Origin: CAWAMR01 sp963783095
GTDB taxonomy: Bacteria; Planctomycetota; Planctomycetia; Gemmatales; Gemmataceae
DNA: 64,000 nucleotides
Direction of reading: 5' to 3'
Assembly: GCA_963783095.1 (NCBI GenBank)
Contig: CAWAMR010000014.1
Coordinates: forward strand, 248,001-312,000
The stretch's first letter is position 1, and every line of letters starts with the position of its first letter. Made by a program: the position numbers and the translations under genes. A model generated the notes under the pieces. That model saw only the letters and a list, made by a program, of their open reading frames with translations, was not told the origin of the DNA and made no database searches. Below are positions 28,393 to 37,574 of the stretch, one piece after another.

Positions 28393-30221
28393 ATGCGGAA
28401 ATCTACTTTGATCTTGACTGCGATCATCACCTTCGGTGTCGGCACCCTGCTCGCTGTCCCCGCAGCACGCGACGGCGACAAGGCCAAGATCGAACAACTG
28501 ATCCGCCAACTGGGAAGCAACAACTTCCGGCAGCGAGGAATCGGCAACACGCGAATTGGATGCTCTAGGCTCCGTCGCCCTCGCGGAATTGAAAAAAGCT
28601 TCTCAGAGCAACGATATGGAAGTGGCCACCCGGGCCAAAGCATTGTGCTGAAAAGATTGAGGCGCGAACTCAACGCCAAACTGATCGCACCCACCTATGT
28701 CGAAGTTAAAATTCGATCAAACTCCCGTGGAAGAAGCCATCGCCGAACTTTCAAAGAAAAGCGGCATATCGATCGTGATCGGCGGCGACAAGAGCCGGAT
28801 CGCGGGCCGAAAAATTACCTTGGATACGGGTCGAGTTGCTTTCTGGTCGGCTCTCACCCAACTATGCGAGAAGGCCGATCTCACCGATACCGATCACACC
28901 CTCTCTTCGGTCCAAGGGATTTCCGTGCAGCCCCGACCGCTGCCGCCGATTCGCAATCCGGCGATCCCGATTCAAATTCAGCCGATCCAGATTCAGCCAG
29001 CTGTACCTGTCATACCGATCCAGATTCAGCCGGCTGTACCCATCCAACCGATTCAGATTCAGCCAAAACCAATTCAGCCGGCCAAGCCGATCGAAAAAGC
29101 TCCAGCGCCCATAAAGGAGCAGGCCCCCAAGGCACAACCGGCCCAGGCTGTTCCTGCACAGCCTGCGATTCCAGCCCCGGTACCTGCTCGCATGAATGCG
29201 ATCCGAAGGCCAATCGGCGGTGTAGTGCAAAACACAACCACGATCGTGCTCTTCGACGGCAAGGCCAAGTATCCGAGCTATGGCGAGAACGCGATTCGCG
29301 TGCGCACCACACCGACGTCCGCAGTTCAGTCGATGCAGTTCCCGCAGCCTGGCAGCGATGAGATTGGACTGGTCATCAACCTGACTGCGGAGCCTCGAAT
29401 TCAACTGCAACAGTTTCTCGGCGTGAAAATTGAAAAGTGTCTGGACGATTGCAAGCAGGATCTTTCCATGTGCATGACGGGCGTTGATCCGCAGCCTGTC
29501 GGTGGCGGAAATATCCAGGTGATTAAACAGATCCAGGCGAATGGGGCCGTCATCATCACGAGCACTTCGCGCGTCGGCGGTCTCAATTACGGCCCCAGCT
29601 TCTTCCCCATCAAACTGAAAAAGGGCGAGAAAGAAACCACAATTATCAAGGAACTGATCGGCGTCGCTTCCGTGAAGATTCGCACGCCGGAAGAAGAACT
29701 GGCCGCTATCCGGAACATTCTCAAAGCGAAAGGCGAATCGACACGAGGCAAAGGCGACTGCGAGTTGAAAGTTGCCAACATCACAAAGGGCGAGAACGGC
29801 GACATCACGGCAGAATTGGATCTTACTTTCTCGACCGAGATCCAACCTTCGATGAATCGCCACTCTGTTACCAATCCAACCCAACCTTTGCCGCCTGCTC
29901 CAGGTGCAGGAATCAAGATCCAGATTCGCCCGGCCATCGCTCCCGTTCCGCCCAACGGCGTTCCCGCCGCACAGCCTGTTCAAGTGGTTTTCAACAATAC
30001 GGGCATCGAATTGCAGGATGAGAAAGGGCAATCCCTATCTCGTAACGCGCGTGCAGTATACCAGGAACATGTGGCAGCAAACGACCCGCACGATGAGTGT
30101 GACCATGACCTTCAAGCCTGCCCACAAGGACCAGGGCGAGGCCGTGAAACTCATCTTCAAGGGAACTCGACTGGCGGCGGTTGATGTCCCGTTTGTGTTG
30201 AAGAATGTTCCAATCAAGTGA
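28393..30221 (+). CDS. Exported HEAT-repeat/STN-like protein, paralog 1, frameshifted
   Basis: About 605 aa. Signal peptide MRKSTLILTAIITFGVGTLL, then a HEAT-like helical unit (AKIEQLIRQLGSNNFRQR, then ELDALGSVALAELKKASQ). Next is a short STN/secretin-like unit (LKFDQTPVEEAIAELSKKSG, then TLDTGRVAFWSALTQL). A proline/glutamine linker with repeated PIQIQP spans roughly residues 195-240. The C-terminal beta-rich half ends VDVPFVLKNVPIK. Shifts near 28545, 28650, 28715 and 30040 are needed to join it. The neighbouring gene at 30390 has the same order of parts, so they are tandem duplicates. Function unknown; outer-membrane or periplasmic. Confidence 0.65.
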
Positions 30222-30231
30222 GCGTTGACTC

Positions 30232-30269
30232 TCACATAGCCCTGGAGTTTGCGGGGCTATGTGATTTTC
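30232..30269 (+). terminator. Rho-independent terminator
   Basis: TCACATAGCCC (30232-30242) pairs with GGGCTATGTGA (30254-30264), followed by TTTTCT, ten bases after the stop of the first HEAT paralog. Confidence 0.75.
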
Positions 30270-30389
30270 TCAGGTCTTGCTCGTCTGAAGAATATGGCAA
30301 TCCGTGCCGGGATTGTCTTTTGCTTTTGAACATGTCGATGGTACGATACATCTTACGATTTACTCCAGGACTTCCCGCCGAGGATTACG

Positions 30390-31896
30390 ATGGGTACCCC
30401 ATTTCTGGTTTGTGCGCTGACGGTCGGTCTTTTCGTCATGGGCGAGGTGAATGCACAGGAAAAGTCCACGCCCGACTCCGTGTCAATCGCCATTCAAAAA
30501 CTCGCGAGCAAGCGTTTCCGCGATCGTAATGAAGGATCGCTCACTCTCGCCGCCATAGGCCGGCCGGCCCTGAAGGCGCTCAAGGAGGCCGCCCAATCGA
30601 GCGATGCCGAGGTCCGGGAGCGAGCAGAGGCTCTCGCTCGCAAGATCGAGACGCAAGTCCGGGATGAAATGCTCGCGCAAGCCAAAACTCCGGCTCCAGT
30701 TCGCCAATACCCCTTTGACCATCGCAGTGGCGCAGGTTGCAAAAAAGACTAATTTGCCGCTGGTCCTCGACGAAAAACTAGTGCGGAATTCGGGGATCAC
30801 CATCACCCTGGACACCGGAGAGGTTGCGTTTTGGCAAGCGATCGAACAATTCTTGCAGGTTGCGGGTTTGACGGAAAATCCCAACCCCGAACCGGTCAAG
30901 CCAACCAACTCGAATCAACGATACTACACTCAGCAAATCGATTGGGGAGGCTATCAGCCAAACAATCCTGCTCTCAGTACACACGATGGTAAAATTCACT
31001 TGATGTCAGGTAAAACCGTCGCGGCTTGTTCGGATAAGGTCGTTCGGGTGAAAGCTGTGGCAAAGGATATGGGAGCCCATATTCGCGGATCGAATGAGCT
31101 TGAGTTGATCCTCGATGTCAGTCCCTCACCCAACGTCGGCTGGCAAGGTTTGAATCGGCTCGACATCCAACGCGCAGTCGATGACCGTAATCGAGTGCTG
31201 AAGCAATCCCATATCATCGGAAACGATGGTGGTGATTCAATGGGATTTGATAATGATGGGGTTTGGTTCGGGTTAAACGGGGGAGTTCAGTTCAGTTCCC
31301 AGTATGAATTTGGTCCGCAGGGACAAACGGTGAATCCGTATCATGTTCCGATCAAGCTCTTGGCGAAGGATTCTTATTCGAAGTATCTCAAGGAACTGCA
31401 AGGAGTTATCTCGGCCCGGATGCTTTCGCCGCTCGAAGCGCTCATTACCGTCAATGATCTGGGCAAGGCAACTTCGGACAAAATCTTCAGTTCGGACGGA
31501 CGAAATTTGACGATCGTCGAAATAAAGCTCGCCAAGAACGGTCTGCAAACTCTGCGAGTAAAACTGAGTTCTCCCGCTTTCAATCAGCAAATGGTCTTTC
31601 CGGGTCGGTTTCGTGGGCGAATGCAGCCTTTCATGACCATTCAAAGTAACGGTGTTGATGTGATGACAAACAGCCCAAATCTCGAATTGCAAAACGCCGA
31701 GGGGAAGATTCTGACGGGCGTTTCGCAATTCGTTTCAGGACAGGACTATTCACCGAACGGAATAACCACGGAATATACAATGACCGTCAACACGAAAGCG
31801 AAAGGAAACAGCCAACCAACCAAGCTCGTTCTCAAAGGGAGGCGAACGGTGGATGTAGAAATTCCCTTCACATTGAAGAATGTTCCGCTTCCTTGA
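30390..31896 (+). CDS. Exported HEAT-repeat/STN-like protein, paralog 2, one frameshift
   Basis: About 500 aa. Signal peptide MGTPFLVCALTVGLFVMGEV, then a HEAT-like unit (IQKLASKRFRDRNEGSLTLA and ALKALKEAAQSSDAEVRERA). After a shift near 30690 comes an STN-like unit, LRLQFANTPLTIAVAQVAKK, then ITLDTGEVAFWQAIEQFLQV. The beta-rich C-terminal region ends VDVEIPFTLKNVPLP, matching the VPFVLKNVPIK end of paralog 1. It lacks the PIQIQP linker. Each paralog has its own apparent transcription unit, since a terminator separates them. Confidence 0.7.
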
Positions 31897-31927
31897 AGAA
31901 ACTTTAGGGAAAAATTACAAAATTGAG

Positions 31928-31956
31928 TTGACAAGAGCAAAAAGATCGTTTAATCT
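31928..31956 (+). promoter_or_regulatory. Sigma-70-type promoter
   Basis: TTGACA (31928-31933), exactly 17 bases, then TAATCT (31951-31956). The -35 box is consensus; the -10 box keeps the important T, A and final T. Start of transcription is expected near 31963, ahead of the hairpin at 31994-32035. Confidence 0.5.
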
Positions 31957-31962
31957 CCCCCT

Positions 31963-32036
31963 CTTATCATACTCGGCCTCTTCTCTGTTCCGGCCCCGTT
32001 GTCTGAGCGCAAGCCAAGGTCAGCGGGGTTTTTTTC
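31963..32036 (+). ncRNA. Candidate small RNA or rpmA leader attenuator
   Basis: A promoter (31928-31956) and a terminator (31994-32035) bracket about 74 bases with no start codon followed by a usable frame. rpmA begins 100 bases later on the same strand. Either the unit is a free-standing small RNA, or it is an attenuator controlling rpmA. I know no family that matches. Confidence 0.35.
31994..32035 (+). terminator. Rho-independent terminator
   Basis: CCCCGTTG (31994-32001) pairs with CAGCGGGG (32021-32028), with one G-T pair, followed by seven T residues. Confidence 0.7.
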
Positions 32037-32136
32037 GTTTTCTGAAGTTGCAGTTGCATCGCAAAGATGATTTCCTACAGTACATGTACCAATATCCCGA
32101 ACATTGTTTTCGTTACTGAAATTCCGAGGCGGACAG

Positions 32137-32402
32137 ATGGCTCATAAAAAGGGGCAAGGCTCATCGAAAAACGGGCGCGATTCGAACGCGCAGCGCTTGG
32201 GCATCAAAGCTTATGCCGGTCAGTTTGTAACCGCCGGCAGCATCATCCTCCGGCAGCGAGGAACCGGTTTCATCCGGGCAAGGGCGTGAAGCGTGCCAAG
32301 GATGACAGCTTGTTTGCGATGGTCGATGGGCTGGTTGAGTTTGAAGGCCGACGGGTCAATATCCAGGAACGAACGACAGTTCAAACGGCGACCACTGGGT
32401 GA
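32137..32402 (+). CDS. rpmA: 50S ribosomal protein L27, one frameshift
   Basis: About 87 aa. The N-terminus MAHKKGQGSSKNGRDSNAQR followed by LGIKAYAGQFVTAGSIILRQ is diagnostic for L27, whose N-terminal tail reaches the peptidyl-transferase centre. After a one-base loss near 32265 the frame continues FHPGKGVKRAKDDSLFAMVD and ends QERTTVQTATTG. As written the gene stops at 32289. L27 is close to indispensable for growth, which makes a real frameshift implausible. The usual rplU and obg neighbours are absent here. Confidence 0.93.
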
Positions 32403-32449
32403 GCCATCTGTCGCAAACTGATTTAAGCGATCTCGGCAAGTTGGAGACT

Positions 32450-32920
32450 CTATTTTATTTCGCTACGGGGTAGTTGAACCGGAATTACCAGTCTGGTTTT
32501 TCCGACGCCTACCCGTTGTACGTTCCGACGAGGCTCGGGAGACGACAGAAATATCCAGTCTCCTGAGTTGTACCCCTTGGCAACTACACGATACCGCCAG
32601 TCCGGCAGAGCCACGTGAAACGTATTGTTCAAATTCAACCCGCTCTGTTTTCCGCTACACAGGTTTTCTTTACACTCCTTGCGAGCCACTCCTGCAGCGT
32701 CGGCGGTCAATGTGAATTCTTTCTCGTCGCGATCCTGGTAAAGACCACCATACGATTCAATCTCAATTCTCGCTTCGGAAATCGGCTGACCCGATTCAGC
32801 ATCTGTGACCAAAAACTCTACGCTTAGATCGGTTCCGCCAACCCAGTGCAACGGTTCCCATCCTGTCGCAACCCCACAGAATTAGCGGGACTCCGATTAC
32901 CACGGCGCAGCGCACTTCCA
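32450..32920 (-). CDS. Putative lipoprotein with carboxypeptidase-regulatory-like fold
   Basis: The 133-aa intact part begins in the region LHWVGGTDLSVEFLVTDAES and continues GQPISEARIEIESYGG, a pattern of carboxypeptidase-regulatory-like or transthyretin-like beta-sandwiches. Upstream, in a shifted frame, VVIGVPLILWGC looks like a lipoprotein signal peptide with lipobox cysteine. The shift would be near 32870, and the exact start (about 32920) is uncertain. The C-terminus is VGKTRLVIPVQLPRSEIK. No function known. Confidence 0.45.
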
Positions 32921-33004
32921 CCACCGGCGAAACATAGGATATTACCCTGCCCACCGAACTTGAATTTGGAATTGGTTTATGAATTGTAACTTGAAATTGG
33001 CTAT

Positions 33005-33796
33005 CTACGCCAGAGGGCTTTTGGGTGGGTTCTCGTTGTAATCGCGCATGGCCCTGGCAATGATCCAGTCGGGAAGCCAGGCGGTAAGTCGCATTAGCCA
33101 CGACATCGGGCGAGGAAATCGGTACACCTTTTTACGTTTGCGCATCGCATAGATGATGTAATCTGCCGCCCGGTCTGCATCGATCAAAAACGGCATGTGA
33201 AACTGATTGACATCGGTCATTGGCGTCTTGACGAATCCTGGACAGACAACCGTAACCGGGATGCGATGATCGCGCAACTGAATGCGCAATCCTTCCAAAT
33301 AGGTATTGATTGCGGCCTTGGTAGCACAATAGGCCGATTCCCCGGGCAGGCCCTTGAACGCAGCGATGCTGGAAACCGCAACGAGATGTCCCTGTCGGCG
33401 CTGGAGCATTTCGGGCAAGACGGCTTCGATCGTGTAAATCGTGCCCAACACGTTCACTTGAAACATCTTCTCCACATCGCGAATATTGATGGGATTCAAC
33501 AGGGTCGGCGTGCCAATCCCTGCGTTGGCGATGACGTAGTCGATCGGACCCAGCGATCGTTGAATGATTCTTGTCGCCGCGTGAATCTCCTCGCGAATTG
33601 CCACATCGGCAACGGCGACTTGAGACTTCCCGCCGAGGGCGTCAATCTGCCCGGCGATCTCTTCGAGCAATTCGCGCCGCCGAGCGACGAGGCCAACCCG
33701 GCAGCCTTCTTTGGCCAAACGAATACAAAGGGCTTTGCCGATGCCACTCGAAGCCCCGGTGACCAGAGCAACGCGATTTTGGAAGGGATGAGGCAT
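33005..33796 (-). CDS. Short-chain dehydrogenase/reductase
   Basis: 263 aa, intact. VALVTGASSGIGKALCIRLA is the glycine-rich NAD(P)-binding motif (near residue 10); NAGIG near 90; SSIAAFKGLPGESAYCATKA contains catalytic Ser, Tyr and Lys (YxxxK). A hydrophobic, basic C-terminal stretch (RPMSWLMRLTAWLPDWI) could touch the membrane, as in 3-ketosphinganine- or ketoacyl-reducing members. It lies 22 bases downstream of the ketosynthase gene on the same strand, so reduction of a beta-keto acyl or long-chain ketone is the natural inference. Confidence 0.9.
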   Translation of the reverse strand: MPHPFQNRVALVTGASSGIGKALCIRLAKEGCRVGLVARRRELLEEIAGQIDALGGKSQVAVADVAIREEIHAATRIIQRSLGPIDYVIANAGIGTPTLLNPINIRDVEKMFQVNVLGTIYTIEAVLPEMLQRRQGHLVAVSSIAAFKGLPGESAYCATKAAINTYLEGLRIQLRDHRIPVTVVCPGFVKTPMTDVNQFHMPFLIDADRAADYIIYAMRKRKKVYRFPRPMSWLMRLTAWLPDWIIARAMRDYNENPPKSPLA

Positions 33797-33817
33797 GATG
33801 AACCGGCAGAATGGAGT

Positions 33818-35041
33818 TTATGCTGCCCGAAAGACGGCGCAACTATTGCTTCCGCCGAAGCCAAACGAATTGGATATGGCTACCTTCACCTTCTGCTCGC
33901 GCGCGGTATTCGCGACGTGACACAACTGACATTCCGGATCGGGATTGTCGAGGTTGATCGTCGGTGGAATGACTCCACGCTCCAGCGTGCCCAGGCACGC
34001 CAGAGCCTCGAGCGCAGCCGCGGCGGTCAAGAGATGACCCGTCATGCTTTTCGTTGAGCTGACCGGCACTTCCATCACCCTCTCGCCGAATACTTCATGC
34101 AGGGTTCTGGCTTCGGCAATATCGCCGACGGGTGTGCTCGTTCCATGCGCATTGACATAGTCAACATCCGATGCATTGATGCGTGCATCATTCAGCGCGG
34201 CGCGAATCGCCTGAACCGACTGTACCGGATCCGGACACGGAATGATCGGATGATAAGCGTCGCTGGTTAATCCGCAACCGACAAACTCACCGTAAACGCG
34301 AGCAGATCGCTTTCGTGCCGTTCCGGATCGTTCCAGCAAGAATATCACGCCGCCTTCACCCAGAACAAACCCATCGCGGTCTTTATCGAAGGGTCGAGAG
34401 GCAGCGCTCGGCCGTTGATTTCGACGCGACAAGGCCCGAAGATTGCCAAAACCTGCCAAGGTCATGGGTGTCAAGGCTGTATCGCACCCTCCGGCGAGAC
34501 ATATATCCACCCAGCCCAGATGCAACCACCTTCGAGCCTGGGCGAGCGCGAAATTCCCACTCGCGCATGCTGCCGACAGCGTCAATACAGGCCCCTGAAG
34601 TCCGAGTGCACGTTGGAGAGTCGCTAGGAGCGGAGCACGATCCCGTTGTGGGTCGCAAACCGGATCGCACTCCTGCTTTAGCGCGTGATCTTCCCAACTC
34701 CAGGCCCACTCGGTGGCATTACCCAGAACCAGTCCCACCCGAAGACTGTGCCGTTGTTCCCAATACCCGGAGTCCTGCAAGGCCCGAACCATGCACCACA
34801 AGGTAAGTCGTTCGAGCCGGGTGAGTTGTTGAAAGTGCGCTTCAGGCCAATCGGGCGGGCAAGGTACTGCGTCGAGCGCAGCACCCATCTGGCTTGGATG
34901 ATGCGAGATATCGAACGTCCGCACCGTGTCGATGCCCGATTTGCCCGCAATAAGGCTGTCCACGATCGTCGAATAATCCCAGCCGTGCGGAGTTCCCGCA
35001 CCGATCCCGGTTATCCAGATAGGGTCGAGGTGCTGGATCAT
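33818..35041 (-). CDS. Beta-ketoacyl-ACP synthase (KAS II/FabF-like)
   Basis: 407 aa from MIQHLDPIWITGIGAGTPHG. The thiolase fold has the active-site cysteine in TLSAACASGNFALAQ (Cys159), histidine in VNAHGTSTPVGD and the Lys/His segment SSTKSMTGHLLTAAAALE, plus the C-terminal ISNSFGFGGSNSC. It performs the decarboxylative condensation of malonyl-ACP with an acyl chain. The start at 35041 is preferred over upstream codons because it overlaps the preceding stop (35038-35041). The ketosynthase-like partner upstream and the SDR downstream suggest a dedicated acyl-chain pathway rather than bulk fatty-acid synthesis. Confidence 0.92.
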   Translation of the reverse strand: MIQHLDPIWITGIGAGTPHGWDYSTIVDSLIAGKSGIDTVRTFDISHHPSQMGAALDAVPCPPDWPEAHFQQLTRLERLTLWCMVRALQDSGYWEQRHSLRVGLVLGNATEWAWSWEDHALKQECDPVCDPQRDRAPLLATLQRALGLQGPVLTLSAACASGNFALAQARRWLHLGWVDICLAGGCDTALTPMTLAGFGNLRALSRRNQRPSAASRPFDKDRDGFVLGEGGVIFLLERSGTARKRSARVYGEFVGCGLTSDAYHPIIPCPDPVQSVQAIRAALNDARINASDVDYVNAHGTSTPVGDIAEARTLHEVFGERVMEVPVSSTKSMTGHLLTAAAALEALACLGTLERGVIPPTINLDNPDPECQLCHVANTAREQKVKVAISNSFGFGGSNSCAVFRAA

Positions 35042-35805
35042 GCAGCCTCCTCTTGGCGCAGGGCCTGTGGCAGCCAGATGCAGTCGGCACCGCTGATCGC
35101 CCAACGTGCGGGCCGAGGATCTTCAATAACGTCCCAAAGTTCCTCGAAGCGAAATTCGGGAACCTCCCCATTGGTTCGAAGTGCCGGAGAAGGGAAACTT
35201 TCAGCGGCAACATCGCGCATCAACCCGACGACAATGGCCCGGCAGACAGCGTTCTCGAATGTGGTGCATTCATGATCCCAGGCGGTCAGAACCAGCCAGA
35301 CACCGGGGAGTTTCTCGCCATGCAGCCAACCCATCGCTGCCCAAAGCGCCTCCGATTCCGCACCGCAAACCCCGCCCGCACCGATATTCGGACCATGAAG
35401 TCGCAGCGCCTGGCTCATGATTCCGGAGATTGAATGGAGGGAGCAATTGGGGATAACATGGGGCGAGACGGTCCAGGCTCCTTGTTGTCGAAACCTGACA
35501 ATCGAATCCGCAACCCGCTTTCGGCCCAGGCTTCGACCCGCAGCAACAAGGCCCCAGTTTTCGTAATGGGACGTCGGTCGACCGGTCCGGCGGATGGCAT
35601 CGGATATCGCCAACAGTGCCGGCAATGCTTGCTCATCGAGTTGTTTGAGAATCGCAGGCGTAAGATTTGGATAGGTAGCGGCCGCCTGCACACGAATCCC
35701 GGGCAGATCGGCAAATGGTGCTTCCTGCCGGCTCGCCGCGATGATCGCGGATTCCAGAGGAGTACCATCGCCGGAACACGGCAATAGAGACACTTTGCCG
35801 AGCAC
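35038..35805 (-). CDS. Ketosynthase-like protein without active-site cysteine (chain-length-factor-like)
   Basis: 255 aa, intact. SVSPHVIPN-like WTVSPHVIPNCSLHSISGIM, then LRLHGPNIGAGGVCGAESEA, follow the ketosynthase fold around the usual nucleophile, but the Cys-containing nucleophile elbow is not conserved. Later LPGVWLVLTAWDHECTTFEN continues the fold. It is about half the length of a full ketosynthase. The arrangement of an active ketosynthase overlapping an inactive relative recalls KS-alpha/KS-beta (chain length factor) pairs of type II polyketide and aryl polyene systems. That comparison is inference; it could be a divergent KS of other function. Confidence 0.65.
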   Translation of the reverse strand: MLGKVSLLPCSGDGTPLESAIIAASRQEAPFADLPGIRVQAAATYPNLTPAILKQLDEQALPALLAISDAIRRTGRPTSHYENWGLVAAGRSLGRKRVADSIVRFRQQGAWTVSPHVIPNCSLHSISGIMSQALRLHGPNIGAGGVCGAESEALWAAMGWLHGEKLPGVWLVLTAWDHECTTFENAVCRAIVVGLMRDVAAESFPSPALRTNGEVPEFRFEELWDVIEDPRPARWAISGADCIWLPQALRQEEAA

Positions 35806-36109
35806 GGTGCATCCTTTCCTTGTCGAGGCCGACCCTCATGGCAGGTATCGTCCACTTTGTCCGGAAAGTTCAGCAATTGAGTCAGGTGCAAGAAGTTGCG
35901 TGTCAATCACTCGGCGCAAAGTGTCCAGCCTCACCATTTTGACAGACGAGGAAATCAATTCATCCGACTGCATCAAACGGGTAAGCTGCGTCGATTTTGT
36001 CAATCTGGTTCGGCACCGTGAAAGGAGAATCTTTCCACACTCGGCAAGTCCGGCAACTTCATTGATCTGATTCAACCCAACTAACCGATAAACGCTGGAA
36101 CGCCTAATC

Positions 36110-36183
36110 AGGCATTGGGCATCAGGCATTGGCGTGTCAGTAATGCCCGGCACTCAGTACCCAATGCCTGATGCCCAATGCCT
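36110..36183. repeat. 23-bp-arm perfect inverted repeat between divergent genes
   Basis: Arms 36110-36132 (AGGCATTGGGCATCAGGCAT plus TGG) and 36161-36183 are exact reverse complements. It lies in the divergent promoter region between the ketosynthase-like gene (minus) and the PLP enzyme gene (plus, start 36239). Confidence 0.9.
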
Positions 36184-36238
36184 AAGTGTTGTTTGGGTCA
36201 CGAAGTGGCCTCTTTCCGTCCCCGCGTGATGGTCAACC

Positions 36239-37495
36239 ATGTCGCTTCCGATCGAAAAACTCTACGAATCACTCCGAAAGAACGGTGTGGCCCGGTTCAT
36301 GGAGCATTTCGCAGAGAAATTCCCTGAAGCTCATATGAAGGACTTGGTCGTCGATGCGGTTGGACCGGGTCGGGTCATTGAAATTCAAGGGCATCGCGTC
36401 ATTAACTTCGGTTCGGATAGTTTCCTCGGCTTGGACCGCGATGAAAGAGTCCAGGACGCAATTCACCGCGGTGTCCGCAAATGGGGATCCCATAACGGGG
36501 CATCCCGAGCATTTTCCAGCGTCGCGTCCAACGTGGAGGCCGAGGAAAAGATCGCCCACTGGCTCGGTACGGAATCGGCACTGATCTATCCTTCCGTGAC
36601 CCTGGCAAACGCCGGTGCAATCCCCGGTTTGGTAACCAAGTCGGATGTGATTGCCTGCGATGAATACGCACACAATTCGATTCAGGAAGCCAACAAAATT
36701 GCCAAATCGAACGGTACGCGAGTTTCGGTATTCAAACACAACGATTTGCAGGATCTTGAAAAACTGCTGAAATCGTCCCGGCCCTATCGCCACGCCCTGA
36801 TTACCATCGACGGCGTCTATAGCATGAGTGGGGCATTGCCGCCGCTCAAGGAGATGCATGCACTTGCCATCGAGCATGATGCGATACTTTACGTCGACGA
36901 TGCTCACGGGACCGGAGTGTTGGGCAGCCATGGTCGAGGCTCGGTTTACGACAACCTCGGCAGTTACGACAACACGTTTGTGATCGGATCGCTGTCGAAG
37001 GCATTCTCCTGTATGGGCGGATTTGTAGGCTGTCCCAAGGGATTTCATCGCCTCCTCAAGATCCGCTCCAACAGCTATATCTTTGGTGGCCCGGTAGCAC
37101 CTTGTTATCTGGACGCGATCTGCACCGTGGTCGATATCCTGATGTCCGATGAATACAGTGTGTTGAAGCAGAAGTTGACCCATAACCAGGAACTTCTGGT
37201 TGCCGGAGCACAATCGCTGGGGTTGATCGTGCTGGGCGGGCTGACGCCGATCATTTCCATTCTAGTCGGCGATGAGGAAGCAACCCTGTTATCGGGCCGG
37301 TATCTATTCGAGCAAGGGTATTACGTTCAATCGGTAATATTTCCTGCCGTGCCCTATCACGCTGGGGTGTTGCGCAGTTCAAATCAACGCCAATCACGAG
37401 CCGGAAGAAGTGTTGGGTTTGGTCGGTGCCTTGCGCAGGACTCCAAGGGCAAGTTCCTTTGCCCAGCGTGCAAGATTCACAATGGGCAGCATAAT
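36239..37495 (+). CDS. Alpha-oxoamine-synthase-type PLP enzyme, C-terminal frameshifts
   Basis: About 418 aa. Fold type I: INFGSDSFLGLDRDERVQDA at the N-terminus, GSHNGASRAFSSVASNVEAE near 90, CDEYAHNSIQEANKIAKSNG, DGVYSMSGALPPLKEM, YVDDAHGTGVLGSHGRG and GSLSKAFSCMGGFV with the PLP lysine. Family members (8-amino-7-oxononanoate synthase, serine palmitoyltransferase, CqsA) condense an amino acid with an acyl-CoA or acyl-ACP. SHNGASR and AHNSIQE differ from the usual BioF forms, so the substrate is unclear. Shifts near 37380 and 37430 restore the end VPLPSVQDSQWAA at 37495. Divergent from the ketosynthase genes and followed by DedA. Confidence 0.8.
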
Positions 37496-37574
37496 TGACC
37501 TTCACGTCTACGCCACAAACCGTTACTCTGGGACAGTTAAACCAATTTCACTTTCCCGCAACGAGGGTAAGCGG

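Noticed and set aside
28862..30031. 389-codon antisense frame over the first HEAT paralog
   Set aside because: Composition follows from the proline/glutamine-rich sense frame; no start signal or domain.
33818..35805. Complete type II polyketide synthase cluster
   Set aside because: Only ketosynthase, an inactive relative and an SDR are present; there is no acyl carrier protein, malonyl transferase or cyclase, so I claim only a fatty-acyl-type cluster.
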